Source: Mucilaginibacter saanensis (lineage in GTDB: Bacteria > Bacteroidota > Bacteroidia > Sphingobacteriales > Sphingobacteriaceae). Taken from it: a stretch of DNA of 64,000 nt. The stretch's first letter is position 1. The number at the start of each line of letters is the position of its first letter. Position numbers and translations under genes: made by a program. A model generated the notes under the pieces. The model was not told where the DNA came from and did not search any database. It saw nothing but the letters and a program-made list of their open reading frames with translations. Shown here in pieces: positions 1-7,927 of the stretch. The DNA lies in NCBI RefSeq assembly GCF_014200575.1, contig NZ_JACHBZ010000001.1:62001-126000 (forward strand). The letters run 5' to 3'.

Positions 1-140
1 ATGCATTTTAGTAAAGTTGTTTTACCCGAGCCTGAACCGCCAATAATAAGGTTGTTTTTACCTGTTTGAAAAGTAGCGCTTATGCCTTTAAGTACATCGT
101 TATCGCCAAATGTTTTGTAAATGTCTTTAATCTCAATCAT
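1..140 (-). CDS. ABC transporter ATP-binding protein, MlaF-like (partial, 3' end outside window)
   Basis: First 46 residues of an ABC ATPase that runs off the left edge. The frame begins MIEIKDIYKTFGDNDVL and reaches a Walker A loop, GGSGSGKT, at residues 34-41, the ATP-binding site. Its ATG overlaps the stop of the permease gene upstream (ATGA), so the two are co-translated. Next to an MlaE-type permease the likely role is the energising subunit (MlaF/YrbF type) of a phospholipid transport complex between the inner and outer membranes. Walker B, the ABC signature and the stop are not visible, so the subfamily is inferred from the neighbour. Confidence 0.85.
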   Translation of the reverse strand, partial: MIEIKDIYKTFGDNDVLKGISATFQTGKNNLIIGGSGSGKTTLLKC

Positions 141-868
141 AGCATAATACGTGTAATAACCAGGTCAGCAAATAAAATCATAACACAGCTATATACAACA
201 CCCTTTGTAGCCGACTGACCAACCTCCAATGCACCGCCAGAAGTATAAAAACCCTGGTAAGCACAGATAGAAGCAATGATAAAACCAAAAACAACAGCCT
301 TAACCAGCGCAACCCTAACGGTTAATCCATCAAAGCCGTCATGCACCCCAACCAGGTAATCAGCAGGAGTTACGTCGCCAGAAGCCAGGCAGGCAATATA
401 ACCGCCGGTGATGCCTAGCGCTATGGATACAATAACAAGCAGCGGTACCATGGCCATGCCTGCAATAATTTTAGGAGCTATAAGATACCCGGGGGCATTT
501 ACCCCCATAATTTCAAGGGCATCAATTTGCTCGGTAACACGCATGGTGCCTATTTGCGATGCAATGCTTGAACCAACCCGGCCTGCCAGCACCAATGCGG
601 ATATGGTAGGGCTAAACTCCAGTATTGTGGAATCACGGGCAATGCTGCCTGCAATACTGCGCGGCACCAGCGGACTTGATAACTGGAATGCTACCTGTAT
701 AGTAGTTGCTGCCCCAATAAATACCGATATGATACTGATAATGCCCAAAGAGCCTATACCAACTGAAACCATTTCGCGCATTACCTCTGCCCAGTAAACT
801 TTAAACTTTTCAGGCCTCCTGAAACTTAAACGCAGTAAAAGTATATACTTCCCTAAACTATGAAACAT
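137..868 (-). CDS. MlaE/YrbE family ABC transporter permease
   Basis: Membrane subunit of an Mla-type lipid ABC transporter, 243 aa, close to the usual 250-260. The family hallmark is present around residues 103-145: IGTMRVTEQIDALEIMGVN followed by a YLIAPK turn and a hydrophobic helix. About five membrane segments can be read, and an RSIAGSIARDSTILEF loop lies before them as in MlaE proteins. It is first in the operon; its stop overlaps the start of the ATPase gene. In the family this complex moves phospholipids across the periplasm; direction cannot be told here. A substrate-binding MCE protein would be expected further left, outside the window. Confidence 0.92.
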   Translation of the reverse strand: MFHSLGKYILLLRLSFRRPEKFKVYWAEVMREMVSVGIGSLGIISIISVFIGAATTIQVAFQLSSPLVPRSIAGSIARDSTILEFSPTISALVLAGRVGSSIASQIGTMRVTEQIDALEIMGVNAPGYLIAPKIIAGMAMVPLLVIVSIALGITGGYIACLASGDVTPADYLVGVHDGFDGLTVRVALVKAVVFGFIIASICAYQGFYTSGGALEVGQSATKGVVYSCVMILFADLVITRIML

Positions 869-1084
869 TGTTACGTATTAAAAAGTGGCTAAAATTACAT
901 TTTTATATTAAGCTTTATTATTGCCGATATTGATTTAACTTAAATATGCAATTTAATAAGCTATTAACTACTGCTTACGTAAATTAGCGCATTAAAGCTT
1001 CAATATAAGTCAAAAAAAATCAGCTTATCATTACTGAGGCTGCTCTTTTTAAAATAAACAGTTATAAAACACATACATATCATC

Positions 1085-1792
1085 ATGATGAAGAACGCTC
1101 TTATTACAGGCTCAACAAAAGGAATGGGCCGTGCTATTTCTATTTCTTTTGCTAATGAAGGATTAAACGTGGCAATTTGTTCGCGAAATGAGCAAGAATT
1201 ATTAAAATTTAAAGATGAGCTGCATATCATCAACCCTAATATTAAGGTTTTTGCACAGGTAGCCGATGGTAGTAATAAATTGCAACTGCTGAAATTTGCT
1301 GCCGATGCACAGCAGGAATTGGGTTTTATTGATGTGGTGGTGAACAATCTGGGTATGTTTAGCCCAAGCAGTATATTGGATGATGCTGACGACGCGCTGC
1401 AGCATCAGATAAACACCAACCTGATGCCCACCTATGAGCTGTACCGTTATTTTGGCAAAACCATGATAGCTGCACGCAAAGGGTATTTTTTTAATATATG
1501 TTCTGTTGCGGCTTTAAACCCCATTCCGCAGGCGGGCACGTATAGTGTAACAAAGTATGCGCTGTTAGGTCTAACAAAGGTAATGCGGCTTGAGATGCAG
1601 GATCATGGTGTAAAGGTAACGGCTATAATTCCCGGATCAACGTTAACGGATTCGTGGAAGGATGCAGTTGTTGATAAAGACACCATGGTATTACCAGAAG
1701 ATATAGCATCGGCAATCATCAATGTATATAAAATGAGCGCGGGTGCCAATGTTGACGAAATGATCATTAAACCTGCACCTGGCCAGTTATAA
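1085..1792 (+). CDS. SDR family oxidoreductase
   Basis: Short-chain dehydrogenase/reductase of 235 aa, a classical SDR length. The cofactor loop TGSTKGMG is at residues 8-15, an NNLG variant of the structural NNAG motif at 87-90, and the catalytic residues are Ser140, Tyr153 and Lys157 (YSVTK). It should therefore bind NAD(P)H and oxidise or reduce a carbonyl/hydroxyl group; 3-oxoacyl-ACP reductases are the nearest general resemblance, but substrate cannot be told. Two ATGs in tandem (1085 and 1088) could both start it. It stands alone, divergent from the Mla operon, with about 220 bases of AT-rich DNA between them. Confidence 0.9.
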   Translation: MMKNALITGSTKGMGRAISISFANEGLNVAICSRNEQELLKFKDELHIINPNIKVFAQVADGSNKLQLLKFAADAQQELGFIDVVVNNLGMFSPSSILDDADDALQHQINTNLMPTYELYRYFGKTMIAARKGYFFNICSVAALNPIPQAGTYSVTKYALLGLTKVMRLEMQDHGVKVTAIIPGSTLTDSWKDAVVDKDTMVLPEDIASAIINVYKMSAGANVDEMIIKPAPGQL

Positions 1793-1825
1793 CAATCATT
1801 TCAAAACGTATTACATAACTGAATT

Positions 1826-2419
1826 ATGGAAAAGAAACTTTATCGCGATGAGCACCGAAAGGTTATAGGTGGTGTTTGCGCGGGTCTGGCCGATTATTTC
1901 GGCGTGGATATAGCCATTATACGAGCCCTGTTTTTAATTACCCTGTTGCTAAAGGGCGGCGGCTTGCTGATTTATCTGGTTTTATGGGCGGTGTTGCCTA
2001 AAAAAGATTATAACTTTTACAATCCGGGTGTTGATTACCGCGTACCTCCGCAGGATCCCTTTAACCCATTTGGCAATGTACCCCCTCAACCCGGTAGTCC
2101 GTTTGCTAATGGCCCTAAAAGGCAGGGCGCCTCAACTGTAGGGATTGTTTTTGGGGTGATACTGATTTTTATAGGTGCATCTTTTTTGCTTAACGAGCTG
2201 CATGTATTCAGCAGTTTGTACTTTGGTAAGTTGTGGCCGCTTATTTTGGTAGCTACAGGTTTTGCGCTAATGGCATCTGGCAACAAAAGCAAACCCTGGG
2301 AAAAAGACAATTGGACTAACACCGATAACAAGGAAGAGGTTAAGGACGACACCCTGAATAAAGAGGCCAACTTTACTAAAGAGGATGACGATCATAAAAA
2401 CCCGCCGCCAACCGTATAG
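1826..2419 (+). CDS. PspC domain membrane protein
   Basis: 197 aa. Residues 1-60 form a PspC domain (LYRDEHRKVIGGVCAGLADYF, then a hydrophobic helix ending VLWAVLPKK). A Pro/Gly/Asn linker follows (about 65-100), then two more membrane segments (about 105-150) of the LiaI/DUF5668 kind, and a very acidic, Lys-rich cytosolic or periplasmic tail. PspC proteins sense or buffer envelope stress. The next gene, 81 bases on, carries the same two-helix module plus a toastrack-like domain, so the two probably act together at the inner membrane. It starts 33 bases after the SDR gene. Confidence 0.9.
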   Translation: MEKKLYRDEHRKVIGGVCAGLADYFGVDIAIIRALFLITLLLKGGGLLIYLVLWAVLPKKDYNFYNPGVDYRVPPQDPFNPFGNVPPQPGSPFANGPKRQGASTVGIVFGVILIFIGASFLLNELHVFSSLYFGKLWPLILVATGFALMASGNKSKPWEKDNWTNTDNKEEVKDDTLNKEANFTKEDDDHKNPPPTV

Positions 2420-2500
2420 AGTAAAAACGATCATGGAACTATGGTGGACTGAACTTAAAACGCAGTTCATGATAAAATTATAACCATAAAAAATATTGAG

Positions 2501-3493
2501 ATGAAAAACGATAAATTAGTTCCGGGTGCTATCCTGGTATGCATAGGGGCCATATTCCTGCTCAACAACTTTGGATATATTGATTTCCATTGGATGAACC
2601 TGCTGCACCTTTGGCCTATATTTTTAATTATGGGTGGTGTAAACCTGGTGTTTGCCGGTAACAGATCGGCCTGGGCCACCGTTTTAAAATTAGGTGTAGT
2701 TGTTTTGGGTTTTGGATTGCTGATGTTTGGGCATTTTGGCGACCGCTTTAATTTTTGGCCAGGTGCTTATAACTTTCATTATAACGATGATAATAACAAC
2801 GATAATGACAGTGATGACGACAGCGACAGCACCGCTACCAATCAAGGGGTAGTTAAAATAGAAGGAAGCAGCATTTTTAATAAAGAGTATACGCCCGATG
2901 CCAAGCTGGCCCGGTTAGATATCAGCGGCGGCGGTACCACTTATAATTTGAGTGATACTACCAGCCAGCTTTTTAAAGCTGAAACCAAGGAGTTTTATGG
3001 TAAGTATGAATTTAACAGCAGCAAGGAAGACTCCGTATACGTGTTGAGCCTTAAAATGAAGAACAACAAAGGCTGGCATTTTGATGCTAATGACAATAAA
3101 TCAAACCTGGCCAATATCAAACTAAACTCCAATCCGGTTTGGGATATTAATGTAGAAACAGGAGCAACAAAACTTGATTTTGATTTAACAAAATTCAAAA
3201 TAAAAAGCTTAACTTTAAAAGGTGGCGCAGCATCATTTAATGTAAAACTGGGCAATCCGGTGGTAAATACCAACGTAGAGGTTTCAACAGGTGTATCAGA
3301 GGTTAATATTAGTGTACCCAAAGAGGCCGCCTGCAGTATCCACACAAGCTCGGGTTTATCATCAAATGAGTTTGGAGGGTTTGATAAAAAGGATAACAGC
3401 CGTTATGAAACCCCGGGCTTTGACGCAGCTAAAAACAAAATATACATCAACATGACGGGTGGTGTATCTGATTTTAAAGTAAACAGGTATTAA
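2501..3493 (+). CDS. LiaF-like membrane protein with toastrack-type C-terminal domain
   Basis: 330 aa. The first 80 residues hold four short hydrophobic segments in the LiaI/LiaF transmembrane pattern (KLVPGAILVCIGAIFLLNNF, then WPIFLIMGGVNLVF). An Asn/Asp/Ser linker of about 20 residues (near 98-113) follows, then a 200-residue beta-rich region with repeated short strands, as in the LiaF C-terminal (DUF2154/toastrack) domain. In Firmicutes LiaF restrains a sensor kinase; here no kinase gene is adjacent, so it may act with the PspC protein upstream. A terminator hairpin lies 48 bases after the stop. Confidence 0.85.
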   Translation: MKNDKLVPGAILVCIGAIFLLNNFGYIDFHWMNLLHLWPIFLIMGGVNLVFAGNRSAWATVLKLGVVVLGFGLLMFGHFGDRFNFWPGAYNFHYNDDNNNDNDSDDDSDSTATNQGVVKIEGSSIFNKEYTPDAKLARLDISGGGTTYNLSDTTSQLFKAETKEFYGKYEFNSSKEDSVYVLSLKMKNNKGWHFDANDNKSNLANIKLNSNPVWDINVETGATKLDFDLTKFKIKSLTLKGGAASFNVKLGNPVVNTNVEVSTGVSEVNISVPKEAACSIHTSSGLSSNEFGGFDKKDNSRYETPGFDAAKNKIYINMTGGVSDFKVNRY

Positions 3494-3540
3494 ATTACCC
3501 CAACCGATACCGGGACAGTATATCTAATAATAATTTTACA

Positions 3541-3574
3541 AGCCGCTTCATGATCATCATGGGGCGGTTTTTTT
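3541..3574 (+). terminator. Rho-independent terminator after the PspC/LiaF-like pair
   Basis: GCCGC and GGCGG arms enclose an inner CATGAT/ATCATG pairing and are followed by seven T residues. It ends the 1826-3493 transcription unit. Confidence 0.8.
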
Positions 3575-3751
3575 GTTGAAAAAGGGGAGGGGTAACGCAA
3601 TAATAATGATGAATCAAAGCTAAAATAGCGGCTGATGATGGCCCGTCAAACTCACTTTTTTGTCATTAATTGATAATAGATGCCTAAAAGTGTTAAAATC
3701 AAAACCATTATTACTAAAAATAGGTTTATTTTACAGCTAAAATATTCTACT

Positions 3752-4456
3752 ATGAAACCTAAATATCTTGTATTAATTATCGCGCTTTTTACCGGAGGGA
3801 CGGCTGCCGCTCAAAATGTGTTAAAAGGCACTGTTTATGAGTCTGGCAAAAGTAACCGCATGCCCAATGTTTTTATACGGGATAATAACAACACCAAACA
3901 AATAACCATTACCGACGATAAGGGTAATTTCTCTATCCATACCGAACCAGGGCATACCCTCATCTTTGATTCGCCGGGTTATGTATCTGATACTTTATAT
4001 ATAGCAGATTTTGCTAACAAGAGAGTGGAGATGGTGACCAAAATGATCACCTTAAACCAGGTTAACATTACGTCAACCAAGCAGGCATTTGATGCGCATA
4101 AGGAGTATCCTGAGGTTTATACCCGGAGTAAGGTTTATCCGTTATCGCCAACTTCATGGTTCAGCAAGGATGCCCGTGATGCCCGCAGATTAAAGAAATA
4201 CTTTAAACGCGAGGAAGAAGAAAGGCATATTGATGATGCATTTAATGTTACCTATGTAGAAAGTATTGTGCCCCTGCGCGGCCAGGAACTTGAAAACTTT
4301 ATGACGCTTTACAGGCCAACTTATGCTTTCCTGAAAAACAACAATGCCGAATCAATGACGGTATATATCAACGATTCCTACAAAAAGTTTATGTCACTGC
4401 CGGCAGATAAGCGCTCATTACCTAAACTTACCAGCGAGAGTAAGAGCCTACAGTAA
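3752..4456 (+). CDS. Secreted protein with carboxypeptidase-regulatory-like domain
   Basis: 234 aa from the ATG at 3752. This start is chosen because MKPKYLVLIIALFTGGTAAAQ is a clear signal peptide; an in-frame ATG at 3680 would add 24 charged residues in front of it. After cleavage, residues 22-100 look like the beta-sandwich CarboxypepD_reg-like domain common in Bacteroidota (LKGTVYESGKSNRMPNVFI, then ITDDKGNFSI and a GYVSDTLYI strand). The rest is helical and Arg/Lys rich (DARRLKKYFKREEEERH) and not recognised. It lacks TonB-receptor features. Function unknown; likely periplasmic or outer-membrane associated. Confidence 0.75.
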   Translation: MKPKYLVLIIALFTGGTAAAQNVLKGTVYESGKSNRMPNVFIRDNNNTKQITITDDKGNFSIHTEPGHTLIFDSPGYVSDTLYIADFANKRVEMVTKMITLNQVNITSTKQAFDAHKEYPEVYTRSKVYPLSPTSWFSKDARDARRLKKYFKREEEERHIDDAFNVTYVESIVPLRGQELENFMTLYRPTYAFLKNNNAESMTVYINDSYKKFMSLPADKRSLPKLTSESKSLQ

Positions 4457-4487
4457 CAATCCGCATACAATATAACAATGCGCCAGG

Positions 4488-5111
4488 TTAATCAACCTGT
4501 ACGCTTTGATCGCCAGATATGATCTTTTGATAAAGTAATTGTATCTGGCTTTTTAATATGCGGTCTTCTGATAATTCAGGAAGATTGTCGATGTCAAAAT
4601 ATTGCACATCAAGTACGTCAAAACCTTTATTGATCACTGAGGATACCGCCCTGCAATAGAAAACCATTTTGTAAACATAGAATGGCTGCGGAGGATGGGG
4701 GTGCATTTTTTTATCAAACACGGCAAGCAACCTGTCAGGTACAACGTCAAGACCGGTTTCTTCCTGAAACTCCTTAACAATCACTTCTTTCGGGCTGTAG
4801 CCAATATCGCCCCAGCCGCCGGGTAATGACCATTTGCCATCGGCGCTTTCGCGTGCCAGTAATATCTTATTATCGGGCGATAGTAAAATACCCCTCACAT
4901 CCATTTTAGCGGTAGGATAATCCTTAGCCTGCGGAAAGTTGAGTTTGATAGTTTCTTCGCCCAAGCCGGTAACGGTGTCCAGCATTTGATTGCCAATGTG
5001 CTGTAATTCGGTATAGCGTTCAATATCGTATTCGTTTTTGGCATATAACAGGCCAATATCGGCAACAGATCTTAACTGGGTAATGAGGGTTAAAAGGTGA
5101 TTGTTATTCAT
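4488..5111 (-). CDS. NUDIX hydrolase, YjhB-like
   Basis: 207 aa. Residues 5-60 form the helical N-terminal extension seen in YjhB-type Nudix enzymes, and the catalytic domain follows. The Nudix box runs from Gly98 to Leu121: GGWGDIGYSPKEVIVKEFQEE. The core EFQEE metal-binding helix is intact, while the first Glu and the Arg of the textbook box are replaced (Tyr and Lys). The GGW-xDxG opening is usual for this subfamily. It should hydrolyse a nucleoside diphosphate linked to another group, such as ADP-ribose or a sugar nucleotide. No operon partner. Confidence 0.88.
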   Translation of the reverse strand: MNNNHLLTLITQLRSVADIGLLYAKNEYDIERYTELQHIGNQMLDTVTGLGEETIKLNFPQAKDYPTAKMDVRGILLSPDNKILLARESADGKWSLPGGWGDIGYSPKEVIVKEFQEETGLDVVPDRLLAVFDKKMHPHPPQPFYVYKMVFYCRAVSSVINKGFDVLDVQYFDIDNLPELSEDRILKSQIQLLYQKIISGDQSVQVD

Positions 5112-5255
5112 TTGGGGGCGTACTATATTGTTTGCTATTATTTATTATGCTGAGTAGCAGCGAAAAATCAGTTATACTATTTGCATAGTTTGAGAATAGA
5201 TCCTTCGTGCCTCATTCATTGACATGTCTGTTTTGGTGCGGTGATAAAGCTATAA
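5112..5255. other. Intergenic DNA with a degenerate TCATCCTGAG-like copy
   Basis: Between about 5150 and 5215 there is ATGCTGAGTAGCAGCG and, later, AATAGATCCTTCGTGCCTCA, the two arms of a worn TCATCCTGAG-type palindrome. No gene is supported here. Confidence 0.45.
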
Positions 5256-5412
5256 ACCCCATCGGGGTACCCTGTTTATAGTATGATAAGGTCCGGGCAT
5301 TAGCTCCATAGGAGCTTCCTGTTCTGATCGCTTATCAGGAAGCTCCTATGGAGCTAAGCGTTCATTCTTGACTACTATAAACACGATGCTCCTGCCGGAG
5401 CATTATGGGGGA
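5256..5412 (+). repeat. Composite palindromic repeat, family A, copy 1
   Basis: Order of modules: a GGGGTA box (CCCCATCGGGGTACC), the spacer CTGTTTATAGTATGATAAGG, a perfect 22-base inverted repeat built on TTAGCTCCATAGGAGCTTCC (5300-5321 and 5336-5357, loop 14), the spacer CTATAAACACGATGCTCC and a final GGAGCAT palindrome. The same order, inverted, is found at 39730-39934, and a half copy at 58043-58109. It encodes no protein. The shape suggests a non-autonomous, hairpin-based mobile element, but no transposase is in the window. Confidence 0.8.
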
Positions 5413-5511
5413 TGTATTATTCCTACTTCAGTGTTTCCGAAGCTTTATCACTCCGCACGTTAAAATAAAAAAATAAGATGAATTATCACATCCTGATTCC
5501 GGGGATGAAAA

Positions 5512-6228
5512 CTATCCCCTGCCCAGCAGCTCGTCCAGCTTGTTGCGTTCGGTTTGTAGTTCGCGTGCCAGTTTCTTTTCCTTTTCGTTGGCTTTTGATT
5601 TGTAGGTTTTGTACTCCTCGTCAAGCTCTTCGTATAATTTTATACGGTACCTGGCTTCGCGGGTATGTGCACCCGAACGGGCAATCACAATGGCTGCAAT
5701 AACACCAAATGCAATAACCAGTCCCCACATTAATAAATTGTAGGAAGCTTTGCTAAACGGAATGCCCAATAGCTTTATTTCGTCGCGTTTGGCGTTTGAT
5801 TCTGAAAGGGTCTGGTCTTTAGTGGTAACGTCCGTTTTAAGGCTGCTAATGTCCTTAGTTTGTACAGCAAGTTTGGCCTCGGCTTCTACCAGTTTGCGGC
5901 GCCCAACATTCAGGGTGTCCCGCATGTTTTTCCACAGGGCCGATGCCAGGGGCTCCTGGTAGTGGTATAATTTGCTTAACAGGTATTTGTACTGGCCGTT
6001 AAGTGATTTATCTTTAACCAATGCCGAATCTGCCGCTGTAGGTTTTGGCATGGCATACTTATTATACGCTGATGGGTAGGCAGATGCAGGTTTTGCAGCA
6101 TTAGGTTTTACAAGGGCAGCTCTGGGGGCCGCTGCCTTTTTTGTGGTATCCTGGGCAAGGCCCCTGGTAACATTGCCCGAAAAAAATATTAAAACGCAGA
6201 TACTGAATAAAAAATGCTTGTTCATCAA
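5512..6228 (-). CDS. Membrane-anchored coiled-coil protein of unknown function
   Basis: 238 aa (start may be the second Met, at 6225). A signal-like segment (FLFSICVLIFFSGNVT) is followed by an Ala/Pro/Lys-rich stretch, a helical region with heptad-like pattern at about 105-150 (KLVEAEAKLAVQTKDISSLK), a membrane helix (YNLLMWGLVIAFGVIAAIVIA) and a charged C-terminal coiled coil (about 195-235). No catalytic motif is visible. Related Bacteroidota proteins are sometimes labelled tRNA (guanine-N1)-methyltransferase in public annotation, but nothing in this sequence supports that activity. Probably a structural or scaffolding inner-membrane protein. Confidence 0.7.
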   Translation of the reverse strand: MMNKHFLFSICVLIFFSGNVTRGLAQDTTKKAAAPRAALVKPNAAKPASAYPSAYNKYAMPKPTAADSALVKDKSLNGQYKYLLSKLYHYQEPLASALWKNMRDTLNVGRRKLVEAEAKLAVQTKDISSLKTDVTTKDQTLSESNAKRDEIKLLGIPFSKASYNLLMWGLVIAFGVIAAIVIARSGAHTREARYRIKLYEELDEEYKTYKSKANEKEKKLARELQTERNKLDELLGRG

Positions 6229-6324
6229 ATGTAAAATTAGGTATCCAATGTTAACAAAACAGGATTTAATTAGTTTTTATTATAATATCCTGTGGTTTTG
6301 GGGGCTAATGTAAGGTTTCGTACG

Positions 6325-6332
6325 TAATTTTG
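6325..6332 (+). promoter_or_regulatory. Candidate -7 box for the prephenate dehydrogenase gene
   Basis: TAATTTTG fits the Bacteroidota -7 consensus TAnnTTTG and lies 24 bases before the ATG. The nearest upstream TTG is about 24 bases away, a little long for the usual spacer, so the -33 element is uncertain. Confidence 0.4.
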
Positions 6333-6355
6333 CTACTCATGGTTATATTAGCAGC

Positions 6356-7615
6356 ATGAATATAGGGATTATTGGCCTGGGCGATATGGGGCGTTTATAC
6401 GCTAAAGCCTTTGCAAAAGCGGGATACACAGTTAGCGGATGCGATTTGCCGGCTAACCGTACCAAGCTGGAAGAAGAGCTGGCTCCGTATAAAATAAACA
6501 TAATGGATAATGGGAGCGACATTGCACGCACCAATGATCTGATCATTTATTCGGTTGAGGCCGATAAAATGGAGCAGGTGGTAGGCGAGTGCGGCCCCTT
6601 AACCAAATATGGTGCTATTGTAGCCGGACAAACCTCTGTAAAACATCCCGAGATCACTACTTTTGAAAAACACCTGCCTGCCGATGCGCAGATCATTACT
6701 TTTCACGGTATGCATGGCCCGGGTTTTGAACCCAAAGATCAAACACTTATTCTGATACCTCATCGCTGTACTGCTGACGCTTACCAGCGCATGTATGACC
6801 TTTTTACAGCCATAGGCAGCAATATTGTAGAGATTGCCGATTATCATGAGCATGATAAAATTGTGGCCGATACCCAGGCGGTAACCCATGTAGGTTTTGA
6901 AAGTATGGGCACCGCATGGAAATCTGCCGGCTTTTTCCCCTGGGAAAATGCATCCTACTTAGGCGGAATTGATAATGTGAAAATATTGACCACCCTGCGC
7001 ATATTTAGCTATAAAGCCCACGTATATGCCGGGCTGGCCATATTAAACCCCTATGCCAAACAACAGGTTAAACGCTATGCCGAATCAGAATCGGAATTAT
7101 TTAAGCTGATGATCAAGGAGGAAGCTAAACTTTTCAGGGAACGTTTGTACCGTGCCCGCGACTTTGTTTTTCATGAAAGCCGCAAACCCATTATGCTTAA
7201 TGATGTGGTGATGAAAGAGTTTTCCCTTTCGCAAAAGCCCGAACAGCAAAAACCTAACTCGCACCTCAGCATATTAAGCATGGTTGATGCCTGGTATCAC
7301 CTGGGGGTAAATCCTTATGATAACCTTATTTGCCAAACACCGCCTTTCCGCCTGCGTTTGGGTATTGCAGAATACCTGTTCAAGAACGAGGAGTTGCTGG
7401 AAGAGTCAATAGAAACGGCATTATATGACAAAACTATCCGTGGCGATGATTTGGAATTTCATTCGGCAGTTAGGGAATGGTCGTCCATTATAGGATATGG
7501 TGATATGGAAGGTTACAAAAAGCACTTTAACGATGTACAGGCCTTTTTTAACGGACGATTAGAAGAAGGCAAAAAACAAAGCGCCGAGCTTATCAGAAGG
7601 CTCATGATGGAATAA
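6356..7615 (+). CDS. Prephenate dehydrogenase, fungal TYR1-like
   Basis: 419 aa, longer than the 280-370 aa of common bacterial TyrA. An NAD(P) loop, GLGDMG, is at residues 7-12. Blocks that match the fungal enzyme as I recall it include QTSVKHPEI (92-100), HGMHGP (117-122), HDKIVADTQAVTH (166-178), HVYAGLAILNP (222-232), PNSHLSIL near 304 and REWSS near the end. It should convert prephenate to 4-hydroxyphenylpyruvate for tyrosine synthesis, with NAD or NADP. There is no chorismate mutase or ACT domain, and no other aromatic-amino-acid gene next to it. The family call is strong; the fungal-type subgrouping rests on memory of the yeast sequence. Confidence 0.85.
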   Translation: MNIGIIGLGDMGRLYAKAFAKAGYTVSGCDLPANRTKLEEELAPYKINIMDNGSDIARTNDLIIYSVEADKMEQVVGECGPLTKYGAIVAGQTSVKHPEITTFEKHLPADAQIITFHGMHGPGFEPKDQTLILIPHRCTADAYQRMYDLFTAIGSNIVEIADYHEHDKIVADTQAVTHVGFESMGTAWKSAGFFPWENASYLGGIDNVKILTTLRIFSYKAHVYAGLAILNPYAKQQVKRYAESESELFKLMIKEEAKLFRERLYRARDFVFHESRKPIMLNDVVMKEFSLSQKPEQQKPNSHLSILSMVDAWYHLGVNPYDNLICQTPPFRLRLGIAEYLFKNEELLEESIETALYDKTIRGDDLEFHSAVREWSSIIGYGDMEGYKKHFNDVQAFFNGRLEEGKKQSAELIRRLMME

Positions 7616-7683
7616 GCGGAATTGGGTGCAATTAGTGCCTGGGAGTGGTTTCTCCATTTTGAATTGCCGTTAATTCGGATATT

Positions 7684-7810
7684 GCTCCCGCGAGATTAGC
7701 GCAGCGTATCTCGTGGGTTACAAGGTTAAAGCCTCCGGCTTTATAATTCAGCTGATCAGCTGAATTATAAAGCTTATGTTTCACACGGGCTGCAAGTCTG
7801 CGCGAGCGGA
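7684..7810 (-). repeat. Three-hairpin repeat, family B, copy 1
   Basis: Read on the minus strand it holds, in order, a GCAGACTTGCAGCCCGTG stem, a TTCAGCTGATCAGCTGAA palindrome with AT-rich flanks, and an ACGAGATACGCTGCGCTAATCTCG hairpin. The same three-part plan is at 44914-45027 and 57424-57538 (plus strand), with a truncated copy at 46920-46991. It fills most of the 312-base gap after the TyrA gene. Confidence 0.7.
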
Positions 7811-7927
7811 TAGTCGAATACTTTTGTATTGAGAATCAGTATTTTAATTTTTTTTGCTTTTGGATGTATTGCAACATCCAATAATGATATGGTATTATAT
7901 TACTTTTATACTATATAAAACCTTATC

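Noticed and set aside
5478..5702. 74-residue frame on the plus strand
   Set aside because: Antisense to the coiled-coil membrane gene, whose frame is longer and has a clear signal and helices.
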